Source: Gallionella sp.
GTDB lineage: Bacteria > Pseudomonadota > Gammaproteobacteria > Burkholderiales > Gallionellaceae
NCBI GenBank assembly: GCA_023259035.1
Contig: JAHFRA010000009.1
Location: 28,889-92,888 of the forward strand
Direction: 5' to 3'
DNA length: 64,000 bases
Within the stretch, counting starts at the first letter, position 1; every line of letters begins with the position of its first letter. Below the pieces are notes generated by a model. It searched no databases. It was not told the DNA's origin and saw only the letters and a list, made by a program, of their open reading frames with translations. Positions 1-8,619 of this stretch are shown piece after piece. Made by a program: the position numbers and the translations under genes.

Positions 1-1
1 A

Positions 2-853
2 GACATCGAAGCGATTCGCGCCGGTTGTATCAAAAAGATACTTGGATTGCTCGAAGACTTGGCGGCGAATGACCAGGAGAAATACGCCAAGTTTTGGGGT
101 GAATTTGGTTTGGTTTTGAAAGAAGGAGCAGGGGAGGATTTTGTCAATAAGGAAAAAATCGCTGCTCTGCTGCGCTTCGCCTCGACCCATGCGGATACTG
201 ATGCGGAAACCGTTTCCTTGCCCGATTACATCGGGCGCATGAAGGAGGGGCAGGACAAGATTTATTACATCACCGCCGAAACTTTCAATGCCGCCAAGAA
301 CAGCCCGCATCTGGAAGTGTTCCGCAAGAAGGGTATCGAGGTGCTGCTGCTTTCTGAGCGTGTAGACGAATGGGTGGTGGGTTCGTTGACCGAGTTCGAC
401 GGCAAATCGCTGGTCTCCGTCGCCAAAGGCGGTCTTGATCTGGGCAAGCTTGAAGATGAAGCCGAGAAGCAGGAACAGGAAAAACAGGCCAGTGACCACA
501 AAGACCTGACCGAAAAAATAAAAAACAGTCTCGCAGAACGCGTCAAGGAAGTCAGGGTGACCCACCGCCTGACTGATTCACCCGCCTGTCTGGTGGCCGA
601 CAAACATGATATTGGCGGAAACATGGCGCGTATGCTCAAGGCCGCCGGGCAGAAGGCACCCGTTACACGACCTATCCTGGAGATTAACCCGAACCATCCG
701 GTGGTGAAGCGTTTGAAGGAAGAAGAAAAGCATTTTGACGACTGGGCGGCTGTACTGTTTGATCAGGCATTGCTGGCGGAAGGCGGACAATTGGACGATC
801 CGGCCGGTTTTGTCAAACGGGTCAACCATCTGATGCTCGAAATGCGTGGCTGA
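2..853 (+). CDS. htpG: Molecular chaperone HtpG (Hsp90), C-terminal part; 5' end lies outside the window
   Basis: Frame is open from base 2 ([42 protein letters not shown]) and contains typical HtpG C-terminal motifs ([23 protein letters not shown]). Confidence 0.95.
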   Translation, partial: DIEAIRAGCIKKILGLLEDLAANDQEKYAKFWGEFGLVLKEGAGEDFVNKEKIAALLRFASTHADTDAETVSLPDYIGRMKEGQDKIYYITAETFNAAKNSPHLEVFRKKGIEVLLLSERVDEWVVGSLTEFDGKSLVSVAKGGLDLGKLEDEAEKQEQEKQASDHKDLTEKIKNSLAERVKEVRVTHRLTDSPACLVADKHDIGGNMARMLKAAGQKAPVTRPILEINPNHPVVKRLKEEEKHFDDWAAVLFDQALLAEGGQLDDPAGFVKRVNHLMLEMRG

Positions 854-916
854 TAAATCTGTCCGCTAAGCCGGGCTCCGGACAATTTTCAGGGGCTGGT
901 TCACAGGGGGTAGGTA

Positions 917-2125
917 ATGCAACGATCGAGAATGTCCGTGGGGGTAGACACTCCATCGCTTGAGGCACGACACCAGCCGTCCGGGTTGAATACCGGATTC
1001 AACGGCAGCGGACTGACGTTTGCGGATTACGTGGCACACACCCGCGACATGCTTGCCAAGGCACACGCCAAAACTGCTGCGGCTGACCTCGCCAAAATAA
1101 TCGACGGCAACGCGCCGTTCGAACTGAAGCCGGTCGCCGGCGCTTCTGCCGGACGTAAAAAAACCTTCCGGCGCGGCGTGCTGCTCACCCACGGGCTGAC
1201 CGACTCCCCTTATTTCATGCGCCCTCTGGCCGAGTTGTTCCGGCACAACGGCTTCCGTGTCATGGCGGTTCTGTTGCCGGGACACGGCACGCAACCCGGC
1301 GATCTGCTCGATGTGCGCTGGCGGGATTGGGCCGAGGCGGTGGCCTACGGCACCGACCGGCTGGCGGAAGAAGTCGACGAAGTTTATCTGGCCGGTCTCT
1401 CCGCCGGAGCCGCGTTGAGCATCTGCCAGAGCCTGCGCGACGACCGCGTACAAGGCCTGTTTTTGTTTTCACCCGCACTTAAAATATCGCCACGGGCGAA
1501 GTGGGCCAACTTGCACAAATTTTATAGCTGGCTGATCCCATCGGCGAAGTGGGTCAACATCATGCCCGACCGCGACATCTACAAATACGAATCCTTGCCG
1601 AAGAATGCCGCCGCGCAGATGCATGCGCTGACCGAAGAACTGCGCACCAGATTGCAGACGCATGGGCTGAATATCCCGGTATTCGCCGCCGCCAGCGCAG
1701 ACGATGCGACCGTCGACATAGCGGCAACCGTGGAATTCATGGCGCGCACGCAGCATCCCTCCAGCAGGCTAGTGCTGTACTCCACAGAACCGGACAAAGC
1801 ACTGCCCGGCATTCCCGCCGAAAAACTGGAGCGGGTGAATAGCGTGCTACCCGCACAGAAAATATTAAGCTCCGCACACACCGCCATCGTGCTGCCTGCC
1901 GATGATGCGCACTATGGCGCGGCGGGAGAGTATGCCAATTGTGCGCATTATTATCCCGGTGATATGAAAAAATATTCGGCTTGCGTTAAGCATCCCGAGC
2001 AAACTTGGCAAGGGGAAATCACCGAGAAAAACCTTAAGGCCGCTATTCTGCGCCGCCTGATGTACAACCCGAATTTTGCGGCGCTTGAAATTTCGCTGCG
2101 GCGGTTTATTGAGAATTTGCCATGA
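917..2125 (+). CDS. Alpha/beta hydrolase / carboxylesterase-like protein
   Basis: GVLLTHGLTDSPYFMRPLAELF, GLSAGAALS nucleophile elbow, late Asp/His region DDAHYGAAGEY. Confidence 0.8.
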   Translation: MQRSRMSVGVDTPSLEARHQPSGLNTGFNGSGLTFADYVAHTRDMLAKAHAKTAAADLAKIIDGNAPFELKPVAGASAGRKKTFRRGVLLTHGLTDSPYFMRPLAELFRHNGFRVMAVLLPGHGTQPGDLLDVRWRDWAEAVAYGTDRLAEEVDEVYLAGLSAGAALSICQSLRDDRVQGLFLFSPALKISPRAKWANLHKFYSWLIPSAKWVNIMPDRDIYKYESLPKNAAAQMHALTEELRTRLQTHGLNIPVFAAASADDATVDIAATVEFMARTQHPSSRLVLYSTEPDKALPGIPAEKLERVNSVLPAQKILSSAHTAIVLPADDAHYGAAGEYANCAHYYPGDMKKYSACVKHPEQTWQGEITEKNLKAAILRRLMYNPNFAALEISLRRFIENLP

Positions 2126-2211
2126 TCAGGCTTGGTGGCGGTGTTACGCAAAACTTCTGGACGGATGCCGACGAGACTCGTATGATGTAACTACTCGTGT
2201 AACCACTTCAC

Positions 2212-2580
2212 ATGACTAACATGACTAACATGACTAATTCAACTCAATCACACTCGGAACAATATGGCGGGAAAGTCACGCCGGTTGGCAACTCCAAAGG
2301 CATTCGGCTTGATGCTGCTTTCTTCAAAGCGCATCCCGAGTTCAACGGCGAGGTGCGCGCTACCGTGCTGGCGGACGGTCAAGTCCTGCTCTCCGCCAAA
2401 TCCGCTGCTCGCCGCCCGGCCAAGGATGCCGATGCCGATCCGCTCATGCTCGGGTTCCTGCAATTCCTTGAAAAACAGATGGCAGAACACCCCAGCCTGA
2501 TTGAGCCGGTAGATCACGCCCAGCTTGCCCGCATCGGCAAACTGGTCAAGGATGTTAAAGCCGACGATCCGCCTCACTGA
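2212..2580 (+). CDS. AbrB/PrlF-like antitoxin of a YhaV-type TA module
   Basis: YGGKVTPVGNSKGIRLDAAFF...GEVRATVLADGQVLL resembles a SpoVT/AbrB-type antitoxin fold; sits directly upstream of a YhaV-like toxin. Confidence 0.7.
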   Translation: MTNMTNMTNSTQSHSEQYGGKVTPVGNSKGIRLDAAFFKAHPEFNGEVRATVLADGQVLLSAKSAARRPAKDADADPLMLGFLQFLEKQMAEHPSLIEPVDHAQLARIGKLVKDVKADDPPH

Positions 2581-2592
2581 GCCGGGCGCATC

Positions 2593-3123
2593 ATGGCTTC
2601 AAAACGGAGCGAAGCGGAGTTTCAGAGCAGGCTAACGCCCGCTCGAGCGGGCGTTACGCCGAAACTAAAAGCAACTCATGCTACCTGGCAACTGTTCTAC
2701 TTCAAATTATTCAAGGCCGCACTGGACGAGCTTGAGCAGACCGTCACCCAGCTCGCCCGGCAGCATCCCACCACCTACACATCGCATCCCAAAACGAGAC
2801 TACTGGCATCGGTGTACAAAAGCATCACCCAGCTTGTACCAGCCAACCCGGATCATCCCGATTTCCGGCTGGGCAAAACACTGGGTGCCGGATACGCCAA
2901 CTGGCGGCGCGTAAAAAAGGGCATGCCCGACCGTTACCGCCTGTTCTTTCGTTTTGCCTCCAGCCCGGTTCAGTTGATCGTGTACGTCTGGTTTAACGAT
3001 GAAGACACGTTGCGCAAGGCAGGCTCCAAGACCGATGTGTATGAGGTATTCAAGCGCATGCTGATGCGCGGTGAAGTGCCGACTTCTATCAATGCTCTGC
3101 TGACCGAAAGCCGGAAGGCATAA
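2593..3123 (+). CDS. yhaV: YhaV-family type II toxin (RNase)
   Basis: FRLGKTLGAGYANWRRVKKGMPDRYRLFFRF...WFNDEDTLRKAGSKTDVYEVFKRMLMRGEVP closely matches the E. coli YhaV pattern; about 27 extra N-terminal residues including a palindrome-encoded stretch. Confidence 0.85.
   Translation: MASKRSEAEFQSRLTPARAGVTPKLKATHATWQLFYFKLFKAALDELEQTVTQLARQHPTTYTSHPKTRLLASVYKSITQLVPANPDHPDFRLGKTLGAGYANWRRVKKGMPDRYRLFFRFASSPVQLIVYVWFNDEDTLRKAGSKTDVYEVFKRMLMRGEVPTSINALLTESRKA
2633..2656. repeat. 24-bp perfect palindrome inside the toxin ORF
   Basis: taacgcccgctcgagcgggcgtta equals its own reverse complement; flanked by agtttc/gaaact outer arms. Confidence 0.9.
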
Positions 3124-3124
3124 C

Positions 3125-3227
3125 GAACAAGCCTGGCAAGGGGAAATAACCGACTGCGCCGCCTGATGTACAACCCGAATTTTGCCGCGCTTGAGGTTTC
3201 GATGCGGCGGTTTATTAAGCAGCTGTA
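3125..3227 (+). pseudogene. Duplicated 3'-end fragment of the upstream esterase gene
   Basis: gaacaagcctggcaaggggaaataaccgactgcgccgcctgatgtacaacccgaattttgccgcgcttgaggtttcgatgcggcggtttatt matches 1997-2123 with scattered substitutions and one deletion of about 22-24 nt. Confidence 0.85.
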
Positions 3228-3271
3228 GTGGTTGAGATTTGGTCTGACAGGTATCATCAAACCATTGGTTC

Positions 3272-3377
3272 GTGTAGGGTGCAATAAGCCTGTCCTGAGC
3301 ACAGTCGAAGGGCGTAGCGCATTGCACCGGATGAAAATACATACGGCGCAATGCCCGTTGGTTATTGCGCCCTACAC
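3272..3377. repeat. Palindromic interspersed element with terminal inverted arms
   Basis: Arm gtgtagggtgcaataa (3272-3287) pairs with ttattgcgccctacac (3362-3377), one mismatch; interior contains cctgtcctgagcacagtcgaaggg. Confidence 0.8.
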
Positions 3378-3442
3378 TGGCTATTTTCAATAGCACTGAC
3401 CGCTTGGTCAGCCTAATAACTATTAGCCTTTTTGAGCGCAGC

Positions 3443-4165
3443 ATGACAGAACCAAGTACCCCACCAGAGATCAAGAATATGGACGAACTTTTCCGCCAAG
3501 CTCGACGCGACCGTCCACAGCCAAGCGAACTAGATGCGCGTTTTCTCGCGCTTAGAGATGTTTCCGAATTACGACGTATGGTTGAAGCGTCTGCTTCTGA
3601 AACAGACCTTGATCACTTCATTCGAGGAGAACCAAACCTACTGTCTTCACTGCTTCATTTCGTAAGCACTGGCCATCACGGTGGCAAAGTTTATCCTCAA
3701 CAGACGATTAGACCAAGTGTTGCCGGTGAGCAGAGAGGCCTTATACCTGACTACCTAATCAGCGGTCAAAGCTCGGAAGGCACAACATGGTGGGTGCTGG
3801 AACTGAAGGGGCCAAGTGAAAAACTCTTTTCGGGTACTGGGCAAAAAATCCGCCTTAGTGATACTGCAAACAAAGGTCTCGTGCAAATTCACCAGTACGT
3901 TGAATTCTGCAATGAACATCAATCCTCGCTTCGTGAGGCATTACAACTAAAGGATTTTTCCATACCGATGGGCATCCTCTTGATGGGTCGTGAAAGCGAG
4001 CTCGTGGATCCTCACCGCAGGAAAATGAAAAAGGCTCTTGGCGGCCCAATGTCACCGATACGGATTCGAACTTGGGATTCTTTACTCCGTTCGCTAGAGC
4101 ATAAGCTTGCCTTTTATGGGCACATTGGGCATGACCCACTACAAGGCCGCCAACTCGAAGATTGA
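3443..4165 (+). CDS. Shedu-like (DUF4263) putative anti-phage nuclease
   Basis: IPDYLISGQSSEGTTWWVLELKGPSEKLFSGTGQKIRLSDTANKGLVQIHQYVEFC...GILLMGR: PD-(D/E)xK-like D...ExK plus downstream Q and GR pattern typical of Shedu proteins. Start 3443 chosen because the longer ORF begins inside a repeat. Confidence 0.7.
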   Translation: MTEPSTPPEIKNMDELFRQARRDRPQPSELDARFLALRDVSELRRMVEASASETDLDHFIRGEPNLLSSLLHFVSTGHHGGKVYPQQTIRPSVAGEQRGLIPDYLISGQSSEGTTWWVLELKGPSEKLFSGTGQKIRLSDTANKGLVQIHQYVEFCNEHQSSLREALQLKDFSIPMGILLMGRESELVDPHRRKMKKALGGPMSPIRIRTWDSLLRSLEHKLAFYGHIGHDPLQGRQLED

Positions 4166-4278
4166 CCAAGCGATGGAAATGCATAGCTCTGCACCCAAGT
4201 GGGCAAAAGTGCGCAGAAAGCAGAAGTTGAGCCGGATATTTCCTGTTAATAAAATCTGGATTAATACAACGAACCACC

Positions 4279-5100
4279 ATGACCCAATCCCTGATCTTCG
4301 CCCATCGCGGCGCCAATAACGAAGCGGCGGAAAACACCCGCGCCGCGTTCGACAAGGCGCTCACATACGCCATCGACGGCATCGAAACGGACGTGCAGCT
4401 CAGCCGCGATGATGTGGCGGTGCTGTGGCACGACCGCTTCCTGAACAAGGTCGGTTTGCCCGGCAAGCACATCGACGATTTCGATTATGCGCAGTTGCAG
4501 ACGATGGATTTCGCCGCGCATTTTTCTCCGGGAACGGAACCGCACTGCATCATGACCTTGCAGGAATTTATCGATGCCTACCGCAAGCGCTGCCGCCTGT
4601 TGCTCGAAATAAAGAACCGCGACTGGGAGACTCCCGCACGTCATGCAATAAAGGTCAGGCAAACCATGGACATGGTCGGCGTGGTGATCGACGACGCCAT
4701 CATGGTTTCCTCGTTCAACCTCGCCAGCCTGATCTATGCCAACCAATACCGTCCTGGCTTCCCGCTGGTTTACAATTTCGAGCCCGAGCAGACGCTGGAA
4801 GATGCGCGGCGCGTGCTGGCCGAGCAGTCGTTCCTGCACGGGCTGTGCCTGCCGATCGAATCGCTCGACGACGCGATGGTCAAGCTGCTGCGCGGCCACG
4901 GCAAAGGCATCGCGGTTTACACCTGCAACAGCGCTGCGGAGATCAATAAGGCACTGGAATTGGGCGTGGATATTTTGATCAGCGATGTGCCGGAGAGGGC
5001 GTTGCAGATACGCGCGAACATCCAAACTTCTTGCAACCCACCGTCTTCACTCCCCTCTCACACTTGTGGGAGAGGTGCTGGGGGAGAGGGAGGTGTGTAG
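4279..5100 (+). CDS. Glycerophosphodiester phosphodiesterase
   Basis: IFAHRGANNEAAENTRAAFDKAL...DGIETDVQLSRDDVAVLWHD is a GDPD signature. Confidence 0.93.
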   Translation: MTQSLIFAHRGANNEAAENTRAAFDKALTYAIDGIETDVQLSRDDVAVLWHDRFLNKVGLPGKHIDDFDYAQLQTMDFAAHFSPGTEPHCIMTLQEFIDAYRKRCRLLLEIKNRDWETPARHAIKVRQTMDMVGVVIDDAIMVSSFNLASLIYANQYRPGFPLVYNFEPEQTLEDARRVLAEQSFLHGLCLPIESLDDAMVKLLRGHGKGIAVYTCNSAAEINKALELGVDILISDVPERALQIRANIQTSCNPPSSLPSHTCGRGAGGEGGV

Positions 5101-5163
5101 AAAAATGTGCCTTCCTCAACGACTCACCCTCTCCCTAACCCTCTCCCGCAAGCGGGCGAGGTG
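5050..5163. repeat. Dispersed CCCTCTCCC/GGGAGAGGG palindromic repeat
   Basis: tcccctctcacacttgtgggagaggtgctgggggagaggg ... caccctctccctaaccctctcccgcaagcgggcgagg; similar sequences at about 41651-41722 and 62465-62572. Confidence 0.75.
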
Positions 5164-5186
5164 ATTCTCCTAAAAATGAGAGAAAT

Positions 5187-6752
5187 ATGAAACGCGACTT
5201 CTCATTACTCGGCAACAAGCAATTCGACTTGCTGGTGTGCGGCGGCGGCATCTATGGCGCGTGGACGGCTTATGACGCGGCGTTGCGCGGCTTGAGCGTC
5301 GCACTGGTGGAACAGGGCGACTGGGCGAGCGCGACTTCTTCCGCGTCCACCAAACTGATCCACGGCGGACTGCGCTATCTGGAGTCGCTCGATTTCAAGC
5401 TGGTCAAGAAGGCGCTGGCGGAACGGCAGATGCTGTTGTCGGTTGCGCCGCACCGTGTCTGGCCGCTGCGCTTCGGCGTGCCGGTGTATGCGGACAGCCG
5501 CGTCGGCACACTCCAGTTGAAGGCGGGGTTGTCGATGTACGATTTCCTCGCGGACAATCCCGGCCCGGACATGGTGCATCACCACTTCGATGACAAAGCC
5601 TTTGCCGGGCGCTTTCCGTTTCTCGGCAGCGATGGGCTGAAAGGCGGCTTTACCTATGCCGATGCGCAGACCGACGATGCGCGGCTGGTGCTGGAACTGG
5701 TCTCCGGCGCGCTGGCCGCCGGGGCGGTGTGCGTGAATTATTGCAAGCTGACCGGCATGATCGAAACGGACGGGCGGGTCAGCGGCGCAACGGTTCAGGA
5801 TCAACTCGGCCACACCAGCGCGAAAGTTTCCGCGAAGCAAATCGTCAACACCACCGGACAGTGGACTGCCGCATCGGAGCAGGGGCGCGGCTGGTGCCAA
5901 CTGGACAAGGGCGTGCATCTGGTGATGCCCGCGCTGCCGACCGACGAGGCTTTGCTGCTGACCGCCAAGTCCGATGGCCGGGTGTTTTTCATGATCCCCT
6001 GGTATGGCATGACGCTGCTCGGCACCACCGATGCGGATTACAGCGGCGACCTCGACCATGTCGTGGTCGAACCAAAAGAAATTGCCTATCTGCTGGGCGA
6101 AGCCAACCACTACCTCAAGACCGCGTGGACGGAACAGGATGTGGTCGGGAGCTACGCCGGTTTGCGCGTGATGAAGCACAGCGACAAGGCGTTGCCGTCC
6201 TCGGTCAGTCGCGACTGGGAGCTGAAAACTGCCGACAACGGCGCGCATTATTCCATCGGTGGAAAGATCACCTCGGCGCGCGAAGATGCGGCGTGCATCG
6301 TCAATACGGTGTGCGCACAACTGGGTGTCGCTACACTTTGCGCCACCAAAAACCGCACCTTTCCGTGGGCGCCGGAGGCCGACTATGCGCGGTGGTTCGT
6401 CGCCGCCAGCACCCAGGCAACACAGCTCGGTATCGACCTGGACAGCGCCAAATGGCTGATACGCCGCCACGGAAAAAAGATCGGCGAGGTGTTCCGCATC
6501 ATCGAGAATGATCCGCGTTCCGCCGAACGCATCGTGCCCGCGCTGCCGTTCATATACGCTGATTTGCTGCTGTGCGCCCGCAACGAAATGGCCGTGCATC
6601 TCGACGACCTGTTGCGCCGCCGCATGCCGCTGCTGATTCTGGCCAAGCTGGAGGAAAGCACCTTGCGCCGTCTCGCCGAAACGGTTGCGGCGGCGATGGG
6701 ATGGAATGAGGCTGATGTGAATCGGGAAATAGAAACTTGTAGGATGCGGTGA
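5187..6752 (+). CDS. glpD: Aerobic glycerol-3-phosphate dehydrogenase
   Basis: FAD-binding DLLVCGGGIYGAWTAYDAALRGLSVALVEQGDWASATSSASTKLIHGGLRYLE; GlpD-like throughout. Confidence 0.95.
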   Translation: MKRDFSLLGNKQFDLLVCGGGIYGAWTAYDAALRGLSVALVEQGDWASATSSASTKLIHGGLRYLESLDFKLVKKALAERQMLLSVAPHRVWPLRFGVPVYADSRVGTLQLKAGLSMYDFLADNPGPDMVHHHFDDKAFAGRFPFLGSDGLKGGFTYADAQTDDARLVLELVSGALAAGAVCVNYCKLTGMIETDGRVSGATVQDQLGHTSAKVSAKQIVNTTGQWTAASEQGRGWCQLDKGVHLVMPALPTDEALLLTAKSDGRVFFMIPWYGMTLLGTTDADYSGDLDHVVVEPKEIAYLLGEANHYLKTAWTEQDVVGSYAGLRVMKHSDKALPSSVSRDWELKTADNGAHYSIGGKITSAREDAACIVNTVCAQLGVATLCATKNRTFPWAPEADYARWFVAASTQATQLGIDLDSAKWLIRRHGKKIGEVFRIIENDPRSAERIVPALPFIYADLLLCARNEMAVHLDDLLRRRMPLLILAKLEESTLRRLAETVAAAMGWNEADVNREIETCRMR

Positions 6753-6802
6753 TAACCGCATCGTTCGCGATTGATGCGGTTCGTGCCTCACCACATCCTA
6801 CA
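6738..6802. repeat. Short palindromic repeat overlapping the glpD stop codon
   Basis: tgtaggatgcggtga...tcaccacatcctaca terminal arms plus internal gataaccgcatc/gatgcggttc pairing. Confidence 0.8.
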
Positions 6803-6828
6803 GCACTGTACATAATGGTAAATATAAA

Positions 6829-8214
6829 ATGATTTCCGCCATCGCGCTCGACCTCGGCACCACGTCGGTCAAGGCTGGTCTGCTTGACCACAAAGGTGCG
6901 CTCGGCCACATCGTCGCAAAACCCGCGCCAAGAATTACCGTCAGCGATGGGCATTACGAGAGCGATGCGCTGGCTTACGCGGCGGCAGCCGAACAGGTGC
7001 TGAGTGAGTGCATCACGCAGGCCGGTGATTGCAAGGCGCTCGGCCTGTGCAGCCAGCGCTCGTCGTTTCTGGTCTGGGAGCGTGCCAGCGGCCAGCCGCT
7101 CACGCCACTGATTTCCTGGCAGGACAATCGCGGCGCGGCGAGCTGTGATGCGTTGCGCGCGCATGAAAATTTGATCCGCGATCTCACCGGCCTGCCGCTG
7201 ACGCCGTATTATTTCGCGCCGAAGCTGCGCGTTATGTTGCTGGAAAATCCGGTGTGGCAGGCAAGGCTGGAGCGCGGCGAATTGCTGGCAGGCACGCTGG
7301 ATACGTTCCTGATCTGGCGCTGGAGCAGCGGCAGGCATTTCTTCATGACCGATGCGTCGATGGCCGCGCGCACTTTGCTGATGGACATCCGGCAGCGGCA
7401 ATGGTCGCCGCGACTGTGCGAGCTGTTCGGTATCCCGCCAAGCATACTGCCGGAGATCAAACCATCCGCAGGACTGGATTTTAAATTGGGCAACGGCCTG
7501 ATCCTGCAAGCCAGTGTCGGCGACCAGTCCGCCGCGCTCGTCGCCAGCGTCAGCGAAGAGCGCGCCGAGGCCTTGGTCAATCTCGGCACCGGCTGTTTTG
7601 TGGTGCGTTATCTGCCTGATGAAAAATCCACATTGGATGGCTACTTGCGCACGCTGGTGTATCTGGACAGCGCACAGCACACCCATCTCGCTATCGAAGG
7701 CACGCTCAACTCCACCGCCGCCGCGCTTGCCCCCTACCCCGTCGGCGAATGCCGGGTAGAAGACTTTTTCACAGGCGATATTTTCTGTCTCGCCGAACCC
7801 AGCGGGCTCGGCGCACCCTACTTCAGAAACGATATCGGCCTTCGCTTTTCCCGCCCGGTCGAGCACCTGACACAGCGCCAGATCGCCGCGCTGCTGCTGG
7901 AAGGCGTCATCTTCCGCGTGGCGCGCATACTGGAAGATTTCCACCGCGAGGCCGCCATCGAACGCGTGTATCTTTCCGGCGGGTTGTCCGAACTGGCCTG
8001 CTTGCAGCAGGGCATCGCCCGGTGCGTGCCGTTCGATGTCTACCGCCTAGCGCAGGCCGAATCCAGCCTGCAAGGCGCCGCGCTGCTCGCCGCCGGGATG
8101 GCTCCGGCATTCCATAGGGAAGCAGAAAAAATATCTTCAGCACAAAAAGCCCAAGCGCTACCGGAAAAATACCAGCGCTGGAAGGAATGGTTCGACGCTT
8201 TGTTGGACTGCTGA
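6829..8214 (+). CDS. FGGY-family carbohydrate kinase (glycerol kinase-like)
   Basis: AIALDLGTTSVKAGLLDHKG, LISWQDNRG, VSVGDQSAALVASVSEERAEALVNLGTG; adjacent to glpD. Confidence 0.85.
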   Translation: MISAIALDLGTTSVKAGLLDHKGALGHIVAKPAPRITVSDGHYESDALAYAAAAEQVLSECITQAGDCKALGLCSQRSSFLVWERASGQPLTPLISWQDNRGAASCDALRAHENLIRDLTGLPLTPYYFAPKLRVMLLENPVWQARLERGELLAGTLDTFLIWRWSSGRHFFMTDASMAARTLLMDIRQRQWSPRLCELFGIPPSILPEIKPSAGLDFKLGNGLILQASVGDQSAALVASVSEERAEALVNLGTGCFVVRYLPDEKSTLDGYLRTLVYLDSAQHTHLAIEGTLNSTAAALAPYPVGECRVEDFFTGDIFCLAEPSGLGAPYFRNDIGLRFSRPVEHLTQRQIAALLLEGVIFRVARILEDFHREAAIERVYLSGGLSELACLQQGIARCVPFDVYRLAQAESSLQGAALLAAGMAPAFHREAEKISSAQKAQALPEKYQRWKEWFDALLDC

Positions 8215-8354
8215 CTAATGGCGTCACAAGACGCAGATTGCTGTGCGTATCAAAAAACATTCGCGGTATAATGTCAAATTGAGAGGTAAGAAAAAACTGC
8301 ATCGCGGGATACAAATACCCGACAATTCGGTTCTGGGCATTGCCCAATAAACCC

Positions 8355-8446
8355 GCCCGGGTGGTGAAATTGGTAGACACAACGGACTTAAAATCCGTCG
8401 CAACCGTAAAACGTGCGTACCGGTTCGATTCCGGTTCCGGGCACCA
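8355..8446 (+). tRNA. tRNA-Leu (UAA), CCA encoded
   Basis: gcccgggtggtgaaattggtagacac...cggacttaaaatccg (anticodon TAA)...ggttcgattccggttccgggcacca; long variable arm. Confidence 0.95.
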
Positions 8447-8619
8447 TCCATGCGGCTTTTGAGCCATTCAGCGATCATGCTTTTTCACTACCTGTTTCGC
8501 TGACTGTAGCCGAAATGCAACCCACATCGACAGATTCTAATCTTGCTGCCGCTTGTGCTAGACGGCCTGGTGCTACATGAGCGGAAAAATTAATACAGCC
8601 ATGATGTTTTTATAAAAGA

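Noticed and set aside
5205-6794. 529-aa ORF antisense to glpD
   Set aside because: Codon-position shadow of a GC-rich gene; composition rich in R/H/Q/G without domain motifs, and the + strand GlpD is unambiguous.
6550-7944. 464-aa ORF antisense to the FGGY kinase
   Set aside because: Antisense shadow ORF; the sense protein has clear kinase motifs.
8238-8272. Possible promoter for tRNA-Leu (TTGCTG ... TATAAT)
   Set aside because: A good TATAAT is present at 8267-8272 but the candidate -35 is 23 bp away, outside normal spacing.
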